Assembly: GCA_940337035.1 (NCBI GenBank)
Contig: CALNHX010003554.1
Location: 62,001-126,000, forward strand
DNA length: 64,000 nucleotides
Source of the DNA: Agriotes lineatus
Taxonomy: Eukaryota; Arthropoda; Insecta; Coleoptera; Elateridae
Reading direction: 5' to 3'
Both the position numbers and the translations under genes were made by a program. Of this stretch, positions 18,918 through 29,180 are shown piece by piece (positions within the stretch are counted from its first letter, which is position 1; the number at the start of each line of letters is the position of its first letter). The notes beneath the pieces are model-generated. The model saw only the letters and a list, made by a program, of their open reading frames with translations. It had not been told where the DNA came from and made no database searches.

Positions 18918-19588
18918 CGGTAGTTTTTTGACTGATACGGTCGTAGATATAGCCCTTTTCCTCGAGCAATGGATTCCATAGCTTTGTTATGTCGCTCTTT
19001 TTCCTGGAGATCCTTTTTAGAAGCCTTTGAGTCGCCAACCGCTTTAGCGACTGCTGCAGCACCGCCTCCGAGAGACCCCAATGCTCCTAATGCAGCAAGT
19101 ATGGGTACAAGCGGCAATATACCTCCTCTCTTGGGAACAGGTACTACTCTAGAACGAATTCGGCGTTTCCTTCGCGATTTAAAAACGACCGCCCCTCCAA
19201 TACGTTTACGCCTACTACACCTTGTACGCTTCCGTTTTCTAGATACCCCCGTACCAAATTTTTGCGCAATACCGGCAATAGGTAGTGCACGCTTTCGTTT
19301 CCGGGAGACTCTCACACCAACAGTGGGTTGTGTACGCTTCCGTTTTCTAGATACTCCCGTACCAAATTTTTGTGCGGCAATAGGTAATGTACGCCTTCGT
19401 TTTCGGGGGACCGTCACACCAGCAGTGGGTAGTGTACGCTTCCGTTTTCTAGATACCCCCGTACCAAATTTTTGCGCGGCAATAGGTAGTGTACGTCTTC
19501 GTTTCCGGGGTGTTTCCATAGCAGCAATGGGTTCTGTACGCTTCCGTTTCCGGGAGACTCCCATGCCGAGTTTGGTTTTCCCTTTCAT
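18914..19588 (-). CDS. Basic repeat protein with pX-like hydrophobic tail
   Basis: 224 residues from ATG 19,588. Residues 1-125 are about seven imperfect repeats of a basic unit (GVSRKRKRT plus spacer, with FGTG or LPIAA), suited to binding DNA. Residues about 150-180 are glycine- and alanine-rich (GGILPLVPILAALGALGSLG), and the tail ends GKGLYLRPYQSKN. This pattern resembles the adenovirus core peptide pX and pVI group, proposed to condense DNA or disturb membranes. Upstream in the same frame, across one TAG at 19,655-19,657, lies the PLA2-domain frame, so this may be the C-terminal part of a larger protein. Confidence 0.75.
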   Translation of the reverse strand: MKGKTKLGMGVSRKRKRTEPIAAMETPRKRRRTLPIAAQKFGTGVSRKRKRTLPTAGVTVPRKRRRTLPIAAQKFGTGVSRKRKRTQPTVGVRVSRKRKRALPIAGIAQKFGTGVSRKRKRTRCSRRKRIGGAVVFKSRRKRRIRSRVVPVPKRGGILPLVPILAALGALGSLGGGAAAVAKAVGDSKASKKDLQEKERHNKAMESIARGKGLYLRPYQSKNYR

Positions 19589-19654
19589 AATCCCTGTAAC
19601 AGCAAGAGCTGCCGCTCTTTCTCCAAGAGTAGAGTCTTTTGCTTTAACGCGTTC

Positions 19655-19936
19655 CTAAGCTTTCTGTGCAAGAACTTTATCCGCCGCGTGACGTGTCGAA
19701 AGATTGCTGGATTGTGAGTATGCGATGTCGTGTTGCTTGCAAGCCTCGTCCAGAGGGTTTCTTCCTCGATCACCTCGAGAAAGTCGTTTGTTTAAACGAG
19801 TGCCAGGTCCGCAAAACTTGTAACCTGGTATATGTAATTCGAAAGGCAACTTGTCAATAAGGGTGTTCAACAAACCGCGACCTTTCCGTCTTACGATTCG
19901 ACGACGACTACGAGTTTTACGTCTAGTATAACTCAT
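19655..19936 (-). CDS. Phospholipase A2-domain protein
   Basis: 93 residues from ATG 19,936. After a strongly basic N-terminus (RRKTRSRRRIVRRKGRG) comes a parvovirus-VP1-like PLA2 core. FCGPGT at 41-46 is the calcium loop, and CKQHDIAY at 66-73 carries the catalytic His69-Asp70 pair. In parvoviruses this enzyme helps particles leave endosomes; the same role here is inference. The frame ends at a TAG immediately before sequence that continues in frame into the basic repeat protein, so this is probably the N-terminal part of a split gene. A TATA-like TATATA lies at 19,991-19,996 on this strand. Confidence 0.8.
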   Translation of the reverse strand: MSYTRRKTRSRRRIVRRKGRGLLNTLIDKLPFELHIPGYKFCGPGTRLNKRLSRGDRGRNPLDEACKQHDIAYSQSSNLSTRHAADKVLAQKA

Positions 19937-20043
19937 CTTAAAGAAACGCTCGTCGAAGAGCGACTGACGATGTGAAGCTCAAAGGGGTAGATATATACTT
20001 AGCACAGCGCGGTTAGAAGCTAGTTCGCCCCCGTCCGAAAACG

Positions 20044-20739
20044 ATGAAGAACGTCAAACTTGTGAAACAAAAATGTTCGCTGCCGGTAGTAAATCATACA
20101 GTAAATTCCATGTCACAGAGGTTCAGACGACACGGCACTTTACTGGGTATAGGATGTAAAAGGGGTTTGATCATTGGTCCTTCCGGCTCTGGGAAAACCA
20201 ATGCGATGATCAGTCTTTTGGTGCACCGCAATGGGGTGCGGTTTCACAACTTGTATTTGTATTCCAAAACCCTTGACCAACCTAAATACAAATTTCTGAA
20301 GATACTCCTGAAGTCACTAAAAGAAATCGGATTCTACGAATTCAGCGAGGGGTGTGAGGTTATCAAACCACACGAGGCGAAAGAAAATTCTGTTATTGTG
20401 TTTGATGATGTGGCATGCGACGCTCAAAGCATAATTAGAGATTATTTTAGTTTCGGACGTCATCGAAATATAGATTGTTTTTACCTCTGTCAGACTTACT
20501 CATCAATCCCGAAACAACTGGTGCGAGATAATGCGAATATCATAATCGTATTCCGGCAAGACCACACCAATCTTAAACACATTTACGATGATCATGTAAA
20601 CACAGACATGTCATTCGAAATTAAAAACTTATGTTCCCACTGTTGGATCAAAGATCACGGATTTTTAGTTATCGACAAAGAAAGCGAAATCAACGCCGGT
20701 CGTTATAGAAAAGGGTTCGACAGTTATTTCACTATATAG
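20044..20739 (+). CDS. DNA packaging ATPase (A32/FtsK-HerA type)
   Basis: 231 residues from ATG 20,044. Walker A is GPSGSGKT at 45-52 and Walker B is VIVFDD at 117-122, followed by a conserved glutamine in CQTYSSIP. This is the genome-packaging motor typical of Polintons, adintoviruses and nucleocytoplasmic DNA viruses. It would pump DNA into preformed capsids. It is divergent from the PLA2 gene (107-bp spacer) and leads the compact rightward block of ATPase, DUF8207-like, MPIDKFG and integrase genes. Intact. Confidence 0.92.
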   Translation: MKNVKLVKQKCSLPVVNHTVNSMSQRFRRHGTLLGIGCKRGLIIGPSGSGKTNAMISLLVHRNGVRFHNLYLYSKTLDQPKYKFLKILLKSLKEIGFYEFSEGCEVIKPHEAKENSVIVFDDVACDAQSIIRDYFSFGRHRNIDCFYLCQTYSSIPKQLVRDNANIIIVFRQDHTNLKHIYDDHVNTDMSFEIKNLCSHCWIKDHGFLVIDKESEINAGRYRKGFDSYFTI

Positions 20740-20795
20740 GCATGGACCACTGCTGTACAAATTATTAGTCTACGAACAACGACAGTAATAGCAAC

Positions 20796-21896
20796 ATGGA
20801 CAAACGGTTAGTAAGCGATCTTATTAAAGCTAGAAAGGCTGTCAGGCGGAAATATGAAACTTTAAAAGCAGATATCGCCGAATCGCAGACGGCTCTTGCG
20901 GAGCAATTTAAACCAATTTCCCAACCACTCACGGAATTGCTAACATCCATTAAGCAAGAAGGAGGTCAAACAATACAGCAAGAAGTAGGACCTATGCTGA
21001 GAACCATCAAACGACGAGTGTCCACACCATCTATCCTACCCCGTCCGAGAAATGGCAAAACCCCCGTACGAGCGTCAACCCCCGACATTGCCATTCCCGG
21101 ACCGTCGACTTCAGCGTTGGTAACATCCACACCTAGATTTCTTGACAGAGAAGTATTGTATGAGAGTTTACCGGATGAGGAGCAACAGGTAGAAGTTCAA
21201 GAAGAAGAAGCGGCAATTGAAAGTTCAGTAGCAGAGGCTAGGGAAACCGTGCGACAAATGATGGAACCGGAAGTTCTAGGGGAATACCTGGAACAGTTCT
21301 CAGGGTTAGCTAGAAAATATATCGAGGGAATGATACGAGATACAGAGAGCAAGTACGATCTCCACTATGGAGTTCGATGGGACATAGACACTGATAAGTT
21401 TGCAATTGGGAATAAACAGCTTACTTTTGAGGGTCAGGACATGGTTATTACAGATCACGGAAATAGAATAGTATACAAAGGCACCCCCGGCTTTTACGAA
21501 TTAATGTTCTTAAAGAAACCGATAACTTATACAACCAAAGACCGTGAAAATTACTATGACATAGTGAACCGATCCGCCGCAAATCGTAAGAACTACGATC
21601 CAACCCAAGGGATAAGCGGCAACGCCGGCGCAAAATATATGAAAGTAGTACGCCCCCTGGCTACATCCTCCGGCATTAGACAACCTACCAGAGCCGCATC
21701 GAGGGTGCAGCGTACCGGTAGGGGATTATTAACAGTAACCAATAAAAAAGTGGAATTTGTTCCTTGGAAAGATCCAAATTCATTAGTGGATCGTCTGCGC
21801 ATATTACTAGCCTCTCAGGTAGCGGGGCACACCGGCCATTCCAACGAAATCGTAAGCATCACCCAAGCTCTACGAGATGCAAAAATAATTCACTAA
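20796..21896 (+). CDS. DUF8207-like conserved Polinton protein
   Basis: 366 residues from ATG 20,796, 56 bp after the ATPase. The first 70 residues are charged and helical, likely a coiled coil. A low-complexity Pro/Thr/Ser segment follows (about 75-120), then an acidic stretch (DEEQQVEVQEEE). The conserved C-terminal domain covers about 190-366 and includes YDLHYGVRWD, a YKGTPGFYELMF block and RIVYKGTPG. I recognise this as the domain called DUF8207 in insect proteins derived from Polintons. Its function is not established; its position next to the ATPase suggests a structural or packaging role. Confidence 0.75.
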   Translation: MDKRLVSDLIKARKAVRRKYETLKADIAESQTALAEQFKPISQPLTELLTSIKQEGGQTIQQEVGPMLRTIKRRVSTPSILPRPRNGKTPVRASTPDIAIPGPSTSALVTSTPRFLDREVLYESLPDEEQQVEVQEEEAAIESSVAEARETVRQMMEPEVLGEYLEQFSGLARKYIEGMIRDTESKYDLHYGVRWDIDTDKFAIGNKQLTFEGQDMVITDHGNRIVYKGTPGFYELMFLKKPITYTTKDRENYYDIVNRSAANRKNYDPTQGISGNAGAKYMKVVRPLATSSGIRQPTRAASRVQRTGRGLLTVTNKKVEFVPWKDPNSLVDRLRILLASQVAGHTGHSNEIVSITQALRDAKIIH

Positions 21897-21957
21897 GACG
21901 AGTACAAAAGCAGAGGACCTATTGAATTACGATCAGAAGGTGTTAGACGATAGAGTA

Positions 21958-22353
21958 ATGCCCATAGACAAATTTGGACGCCACTACCATAGCGCGCGCT
22001 ACGGTTCTCATCGCAAACATATCTTTATGAAAGTTCAAAATGTAAACCGACTCCATATAGAGGTACCACTGCTGCTAGTGGGGCGTGGTTATGATGAAAG
22101 CGGATATTCCAAAATTTTCGGTAATAATGAGTACATTTTTCCTTTAACGATCGGTGAGATCATAAGTGTTCAAGTCAACGGACCTTTGGTAGTATCACAC
22201 ATCAACGGCATCAAACACGACACGCTTGTCGGTAAGACATTGCGGCGAGGAGATAAACTGAAATTCGAATCCATAAACACTAAGTTATACGTGCAACTGC
22301 TGCTTAAATGTCCCATAGCAGTCGATACAGCAACATTCGGCAATGAGTCCTAA
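21958..22353 (+). CDS. MPIDKFG-family conserved Polinton protein
   Basis: 131 residues from the ATG at 21,958 (MPIDKFGRHYH); the frame is open upstream without an ATG. It has alternating hydrophobic strands (LHIEVPLLLV, YIFPLTIGEIISVQV) and a GKTLRRGDKLKF segment, consistent with a small all-beta protein. A broken paralogue sits at 14,162-14,560. It overlaps the integrase start by 11 bp. Similar short proteins with this N-terminus recur in insect Polintons; the role is unknown. Confidence 0.7.
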   Translation: MPIDKFGRHYHSARYGSHRKHIFMKVQNVNRLHIEVPLLLVGRGYDESGYSKIFGNNEYIFPLTIGEIISVQVNGPLVVSHINGIKHDTLVGKTLRRGDKLKFESINTKLYVQLLLKCPIAVDTATFGNES

Positions 22354-23272
22354 GGAGGATCTAGTTGCAGAACTTCACAAACCAGCGCGAAGAAATTTCA
22401 AGAGACGACGGGTGATTCTCAAAGGATTGCATGATTTACTACAAGCGGATTTGGTGGAGATGCAACCATATGCACGAAGCAATAAAGGTTATCGATACAT
22501 TTTAGCTGTTATTAATGCGTTTTCTAAATACTTGTGGGCTCTCCCGGTAAAACGGAAAACGGGAAAAGATGTAGCAGCAGCTATGCGAAAAGTTCTTGCT
22601 AATATGAAGGTATCTCCAAAAAACGTACAAACCGATTTGGGAAAAGAATTTTATAACAGCGATTTTCAAGCATTGATGCGACGTTACAAGATAAATCATT
22701 ACAGCACGTATTCAACTATGAAAAGCAGCATCATAGAAAGATGTAACCGCACCCTTAAGAACATGATGTGGAAGCAGTTTAGTTTGCAAGGGTCCTACAA
22801 ATGGTTGGACATTCTGCCCCAACTTTTAAGCAAATATAACACAACCAGGCATAGCACAACAGGTATGAAGCCGGCTGAAGTTAATCTTAAAAATGCCAAA
22901 CGTCTGTTACACACCGTGTACAGCCACACAAAAACTGTAGATCCGACACCTCAAAAGTTTCATAAAGGAGATTCTGTACGCATTAGTAAATATCGTTCGA
23001 TATTTAGCAAGGGCTACACACCCAGCTGGAGCAACGAAATATTCAAAATAGCCACAGTGCGACTTACAAATCCTACCACCTACAGACTCACCGATCAGGA
23101 AGGGCAAGAAATCAAAGGTGGATTTTACGAGCACGAATTACAGAAAACCAAACACTCGGACGTATACCTGGTAGAAAAGGTGTTGAAGAAGAAGGGTAAT
23201 CAGCTTTACGTAAAGTGGTTGGGATTCGATAATCGTCACAATTCTTGGATATCCAAAAACAATGTTGTATAA
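22343..23272 (+). CDS. Retroviral-type integrase with chromodomain
   Basis: 309 residues from ATG 22,343. The DDE catalytic core is present: Asp36 in QADLVEM, Asp98 in QTDLGKEF and Glu132 in SSIIERCNRT. The C-terminal 45 residues form a chromodomain (YLVEKVLKKKG, VKWLGFDNRHNSW), which in related elements can steer insertion toward marked chromatin. No N-terminal zinc-binding HHCC motif is visible. This enzyme would join element ends to target DNA. It is the last gene of the rightward block, with an AATAAA at 23,300 shortly after the stop. Intact. Confidence 0.95.
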   Translation: MSPKEDLVAELHKPARRNFKRRRVILKGLHDLLQADLVEMQPYARSNKGYRYILAVINAFSKYLWALPVKRKTGKDVAAAMRKVLANMKVSPKNVQTDLGKEFYNSDFQALMRRYKINHYSTYSTMKSSIIERCNRTLKNMMWKQFSLQGSYKWLDILPQLLSKYNTTRHSTTGMKPAEVNLKNAKRLLHTVYSHTKTVDPTPQKFHKGDSVRISKYRSIFSKGYTPSWSNEIFKIATVRLTNPTTYRLTDQEGQEIKGGFYEHELQKTKHSDVYLVEKVLKKKGNQLYVKWLGFDNRHNSWISKNNVV

Positions 23273-23299
23273 CTTATTATGATTCTATAGAACTCTTTC

Positions 23300-23305
23300 A
23301 ATAAA
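23300..23305 (+). terminator. Polyadenylation signal after the integrase
   Basis: AATAAA 28 bp after the integrase stop. Sequence to 23,600 is AT-rich and non-coding, and separates the convergent integrase and polymerase genes. Confidence 0.55.
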
Positions 23306-23610
23306 ACACTTTTTTGTTTTACTACCATTTATTTTCTTTAAATAAAAACTTTTTTATGTTTTACAATAATTTATTATTGTAAATGCTAAACATGAGTGAC
23401 TACAGTGTTAAATAACAAATATACTTGGTAATGCGGACCCAAACAATCAGATTTTTCGTAAAATTTAACTTACTACCTATATCATACAAGCTAGTGTTCT
23501 TAACTTATACTATAATTGCTATATACAATAACTAAACCTACAAAGTACAAGAAAGCCGTGTAGGACCTCTGCTGTTAAGTAATAACGAATACTGTTCCGC
23601 GAACATATTG

Positions 23611-26600
23611 CTACGTCATCGTTTCGGCAATGCGCAGCAAGTTGTCTAGACGACTGTAAACATCTATATCACGGTGACCCCACGCTAAGGTTTTGGTAGT
23701 ATTAGGAATAAGGAAGCGTTTATCATCTCGCGAAGAAAGCGCAACCTTATTCATTAATTCGGTGTACATAGTGTGTAAATGGGAACGAAACACATACATC
23801 TGACAAAATACAACTTCCCTCTTGTTTTCGGCTACAGATTTATAAATTTCGGTGGTGAGGTGATTCCGAACAGCACTCTTTCTAACTTCCTTCGCCTTTT
23901 TGGCTTCCTTACCAACAGCGTTTACACAGTATGTTTTTGCACCGACCCCGTAATAGCTACACACAGCCACCCCAGCGTACTCATCCTTAAATTTGCCAAC
24001 AACAGACTCGGTTCTCGAAATTCCGTGCAAACCATTCTTGTAATTTGATGTATCAAAGAGATCAAGGTGCTCTTGCATGTCCGCGTAAAAATTTTCAGTA
24101 AAAATTTCCAGGATGAATGAGTCAGTGTCCGAATAGAGTAGAGACACATTACGGCCGTATGTATGCTTCAAAAATTTGTAATAAAAATCGTACATTACCG
24201 TTTTCGAAAGATCTAAAACTGAGAAACCAACATAAATGGGTTTGTTATATAAAACCGACGTTGTGTTCATTTCCACTGCTATTAAATTTTCCCCAAACCG
24301 AATTCTATCTTTAAAGTTAGGTTTCGATATCAAAGCTTCTGCCCCCATTCTATTACCAATTTTCTCCCAATGACTAATTAACTTTACAACAACCCTTTTG
24401 TCCACGTTTTCCATGGTTTTACCAAAGACGCTATTGTTAGCTAGTTTGAATGAATTTCGGTTAAATTCATTGTCAGACTGGTTACGTAAATTTGTGTTTA
24501 AATCGATGTAGGATCTGAGCCACGGAGATTGTCTAAACTTAAGTATTTTATGCGTTTTAACCAAAATCAAGCCGGCCTCTAAACATTGCCTCAAATTCCT
24601 GTAGTGAATAATATAATTGTGTTTGTCATACAAATTTGGAATTAATTTTGCATTTTTAAATTTTCCCTGTGGAGGCACCAATAGCTCGGGGCAAAAGGGG
24701 AAGTCATTGTGATCGTCATGTAAATTTTCAGGGTACCGCAAGTCAACTTCCAACACGTACCCAGTATCTGAGTCGTCCAAAATTTGAAATACGTCAAAAC
24801 TATCAATTTTCTCGTCAGTCAACCAAACAAAACCACCTTGCGGTAGAAACTGTCTCATACTATGGCCATAAAGGTTGGTGGCGTCTAAAAAAACAAGAAA
24901 AGAAGTGGGCTTTGAAGCGTCATAGTTACCCGCAAATTTATTGTTGGCAATAGCCTTTCGCCCGACACAAGTACTAACTCCCCCACGAATACCCTTTCTA
25001 AAAAAGTGAAACATATCCATATCCGTCAACAGTTCCAACTCAACCCCCGTATATTTTAACATGGCGTCCCAACTTAAACCGGGGGCGGTAAAGTAATGCG
25101 CCGGATCTAAATTATATTGATTTAAATAAAAATTGCGAAAGTTTTCGAAAACGTCTGCCAATATAAACACGTCACATTTGAGGTAAACATCGGAATAGTC
25201 GCCCAACGTTTCACATTCAAAAGTTTTCCAGACCTTAACGGCGCGCTCGTAATCGACCTCAGTAATATGCGTCTCAGTTAAATGATCATAAAACTGGGCG
25301 ATTGTGGGCAACGCCGGCTCGTCTAATTTTGTAAATGAATCCAGATACGAATAGGGAAACACACCTTTCTGTCTCATCAGTTCGAATTTGATGTCATGTT
25401 CGAATTGCTTATGAATTTCAACACACTGATCATCTGATAACGTGGCGGCCAGCGATGCTAAAGAAGAACTTAAAAATCGGTAACTATCTAAAAATCGAAT
25501 TTGCATATAAACGTTTTTCCGTTTTCCGTCAACAACGACTTCATCTACCCAAAGACGTTTGCCAAATGAAATATATTTTTCCTTATTTTCTGGAATGACA
25601 TCAAGCTCTTCGTTATTTTGAGCTAACTGTTTGACAAAAAGGTGGGAATCGTAATTTAAATTGTGAAAAAATACGGGAATAAAATTTGGAAGTTTATAAT
25701 TCAGATTGCAATTAGAATGGGCAGCTCCCCGATATTCTCCGGTCAAATGGTCGTGATCGCGAACCTTTACGTTCTCCTCTCCAAAAGGACGATTGCAAAT
25801 ATGACATGAAGCAGCATCCTTAAAATTTTGAATTTCTTGCGGAGCCAGAGGCTTGAGGAGTACAACATGCTTCAAACTGTTGGAATATAGCGCGCGAACG
25901 TCTCTGTCTAGACGTTCAACAAACACGTCCACAGCATCCTCACCCCTATAAATTTCGAATTTGGATAGAGTATCATCAAAAGAACATTTCAAATAATACG
26001 CGAAAGAATACGGTTTGTGCTCGCACGTTTTGATCGTATAAGGTCTTTCGCGATCCGGCTCCTGATCCCCACCATCGACAGGTGATAAAACTGTCTCGAA
26101 ATCTGCATAGATGCAAAATGGCACTTTCAATTGCTTATGATAATTATCAAATTTAAGGATGTTCTGGGGCCTCACCTCCCCACACTTATCCGTGATCGGC
26201 TCTGTCGTAGGCAACTTTGTGCATACATGATTACAGTCAAAAAGCTTATGGTTCTCCAGATGGGCATCGGTGCGAAAGTAATTTAGACAACCATTACAAA
26301 AATGTTTCGCATTGGCCCTAGCCGTTATTTGCCGCGAAACTAACCTAGACAAATCAGCGATCCAACAGTAGTGGCTATTACCTTCGCCGTCTGTTAGAAG
26401 CAGTAAATTTATATGTCTGTTTTTTATACGTGGCGAATAGTACAGAGGTCCCACAACTTCATATATGGTAATATCGTTTTGAAAAGTTTTTTCCAACGCG
26501 TATACATTTATAGAAAGTTGAGGGTTATTTTTTTCAAATTTAGAAATATCACGCAATCTAACAGGGAATTTAATGTCCTTAAAATTTAAAAAATCGCTGC

Positions 26601-27625
26601 AATCTGGATACGAACTCGTTCGATTAGACGGTCCATCTGGCTCGCAGAGGGCCGAGGTTACCGCCCACCCGAAACAACGCTCGTCCTTGACGTTTTGGAC
26701 GTTCACGATCGCTTTCTTGGTCTGAATCTGCTCCGGGAGCGGGATATACGAAGACGCCCGAAACGGATTGAATTTATTTATATTTAATTCTAGGTACAGC
26801 AGCTGCTTCAAGATCCACCCTGTAAACATTTTGCGGTTAGTAACATTAACAAGAATTACAATTGTAATACACACCTGAATCGCGTTCCTCAAATTCGGAC
26901 ACGTTCTGGTCCAATATCCCCGTTAAATTATCATATAATTCGTTCAAGTCTGTACCGCGAGTGACCACCTCGTTGGTCGTATTAAAACTTTTGACGTCTT
27001 GTACATCTTGAGTCTCCAAAATAAAATACCCGAAAAGTTCGAAATTTAATTTTATACTGTTTAATTTGGTCAGTTGTCCTTCTATTAGACCTATAATTTT
27101 GTCTTTCAATTCCGTCATATATTCTACAACACTTATATGATAATTTTCCGTGGACACCCTGTAGCTGGCAACACGGGACTTGAAGGCGCTTGGAAGGGCT
27201 ACCACTCCTTTCTCCAGGTGGATGACATCACACCGCCTCGGGTGACGATTGCTCCTCAGGTGTCCAACGAAACAAGTCCGACGAACATTTTCATCACACA
27301 CGTCGCAGTATTGCGTCTTGGGGAGCTGTTCTGTTAAACCAAACGTTGGAAAACATGAAACACTACAATAGAGACGCACTCACCACCGCTGGAGTCATTA
27401 GGTCTTGGACGTTTACTCGCCGATGGTCCCTCACCAGCTGCTACCGAAGCCTCCATAGCGTCACCTGTAGGAAACACACAATCGATATAATCAACAGCAA
27501 TTAACACGTTTCCACTTACCACTCGTCGATGGGTGGCTCAGCTCGTGGCGACAGCTATCTCTTCGATGGCGAAACAAATTGTCAGCTCTGGTGAAGGACT
27601 CTCCACAAGCAGTGCACCTGAACAT
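23611..27625 (-). CDS. Protein-primed-type DNA polymerase B, four exons
   Basis: The exons, read leftward, are 27625-27520, 27464-27384, 27330-26875 and 26819-23611. The three introns (55, 53 and 55 bp) all have GT and AG ends, and the exon lengths sum to 3,852 nt, an exact 1,284 codons with stop. Exon 1 encodes a C2H2-type finger (FRCTACGESF, RHRRDSC). Exon 3 has a second zinc motif (YCDVCD). Exon 4 carries 3'-5' exonuclease motifs (YADFET near 26,100; HNLNYDSH near 25,650; YLKCDVFILAD near 25,185), an HNH-like segment (RDHDHLTGEYRGAAH) and polymerase motifs (LDATNLYG near 24,880, KLANNSVFGKT near 24,440, YSDTDS near 24,130). It would replicate the element. Exon 4 is uninterrupted. Confidence 0.93.
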
Positions 27626-27870
27626 AATGGCAAATTAGTCTCGCGCAATCGGTTAATATACTAATTGCGCGATTAGCTACCCAGCTCGAGGCTTACTATT
27701 CACAAACGCAATGAACACCTTTATTTATAAACACTGATTAACAAATTAAACCTCGAACGGATTACCCAGGTGTCACCACGGGGAGGATTCGCTTTGGACA
27801 CCCTGGAGAGGATAGGGGGCAAGGTTATTTGTGTTAGAGGTGTATGATATGTTAAACGATTATCTACTCG

Positions 27871-28740
27871 TTACTTAGCTTTTTTATCGAGCTCCTGACG
27901 TCTTGCACGAATCGCACTCTCCACAGCTAACAGATCTTGAATTAGCTCTAGCCTTGCTAACGCAGCATTCTTAAAGATGTCCATGTTAGTTGCGCTGTGG
28001 CCGTGGCGGATCTTAGGTAAAGCAGCTATGCTTTTTAGGTACTCATCATGCATTGTCGCTTCTAGGCTGGCGGCTCGAATTTCTAGGGAGCTAATAACAA
28101 TATAAGCTACTAAACTGGGAAAAGCACGTTCTAAACACCTTCAATGTTAAATAACATATATGGATAAAAAATAATATCTAATATACCTTAGATAATGTTC
28201 TCCACTGCGAAGATCGGCAGCTTTAGCATTTATTGCATTCCGATTAGACACGTATTCACGTTCGGCACGCTGGGATGGCGAAATGTCATCCATGTCTTCC
28301 TCCTGCGGGGTAGACGTAATCGACACCACAGTATCGATTACGTCACTCCCAGTGGCTACAACAGCTACACCACCCGAAACCGGAGACGCCTGTACAATTA
28401 CAGAAGGCGCTGCGGCCACATTTTCCGAAGGTTGGATTGTTAGCCGCTTCGAAATTCGACTGGTCGGTCGACTTGAGCCGGAGTCTATCTCCAAACCATC
28501 TACAAGGGTTGTAAACTCTTGCGCCGCACCGTCGCCGGAAGCCGCCTTTTCCAATGGAATGTCGTCAAAATCGAACGCTTCCATAAACATTTCCGTTTGT
28601 GATAGATGCGGAGACTCAGATTGCATCGGCATATTTTGGAATTTTGGAGTAGACAGTTCACCAACTGTCCGACTATCAAATGTGGATACATTTTCCACTT
28701 GAACCTGAAATTCTCCCGTTTTCTTCTCAGTCTCCTTCAT
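27871..28740 (-). CDS. Unassigned two-exon Polinton protein
   Basis: Exon 1 is 28740-28187 from an ATG, and exon 2 is 28090-27871. A 96-bp intron with GT and AG ends joins them in frame (774 nt, 257 residues). Without splicing the first frame would run into intron sequence and stop. The N-terminal two thirds are low-complexity and acidic with Ser/Thr/Pro runs (EAFDFDDIP, TSTPQEEDMDD). The C-terminal third is helical and charged (RRQELDKKAK). I do not recognise the family. It lies upstream of the polymerase on the same strand. Confidence 0.6.
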
Positions 28741-28745
28741 ATTCT

Positions 28746-29057
28746 CTATATATTTCCCAAAATTGAATTTTGCCGGTTTTTTTTTTTAATTTTCTGACCT
28801 TTTTTTAAAGCTGATTTTAAAATTTTACTCGAACCTTGACTACTTGGAGAAATAATTTCGTAATTAGGAGCAATTAATACGTCACTTAAAACCGTAATGG
28901 CCGCTTGCGGCGACGTCTGTGCGGAAACGCTCGGTTCCGTGCAGGCGCAAAGTTTAACTTTACCCTTTTCCGATGTTTTCTTCAAGCTAAGCCTCGAGTA
29001 TTTAGACATCTTTTTGGGTAGTAGAACACCTCTACAAGATTGGCACACAGTTGACAT
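28746..29057 (-). CDS. Possible small Cys-motif protein, unassigned
   Basis: Read from the ATG at 29,057: starts MSTVCQSCRGVLLPKK, with a CxxC pair and a later CAC, then a lysine-rich end (KKGQKIKKKNRQ). About 103 residues. It could be a separate small protein or a 5' exon of the gene ending at 27,871; I found no convincing splice junction to join them. The basic, Cys-containing N-terminus suggests nucleic-acid binding, but that is only inference. Confidence 0.35.
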   Translation of the reverse strand: MSTVCQSCRGVLLPKKMSKYSRLSLKKTSEKGKVKLCACTEPSVSAQTSPQAAITVLSDVLIAPNYEIISPSSQGSSKILKSALKKGQKIKKKNRQNSILGNI

Positions 29058-29180
29058 TGCAAAAGCAGGTAACAGAATGGTTTGCTGCAGCTTGAAGGTC
29101 TGCATTTATACGAAATGCGAAGGCCAACTTCAACTTTCAATATTAATTTAATTACGATGCTAATTTCCTTAAAGATATAG

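Noticed and set aside
18969..19658. 229-codon frame on the plus strand across the basic-repeat gene
   Set aside because: It is the antisense shadow of the RKRKR repeats; its own content is only the complementary FRFRE-type repeats.
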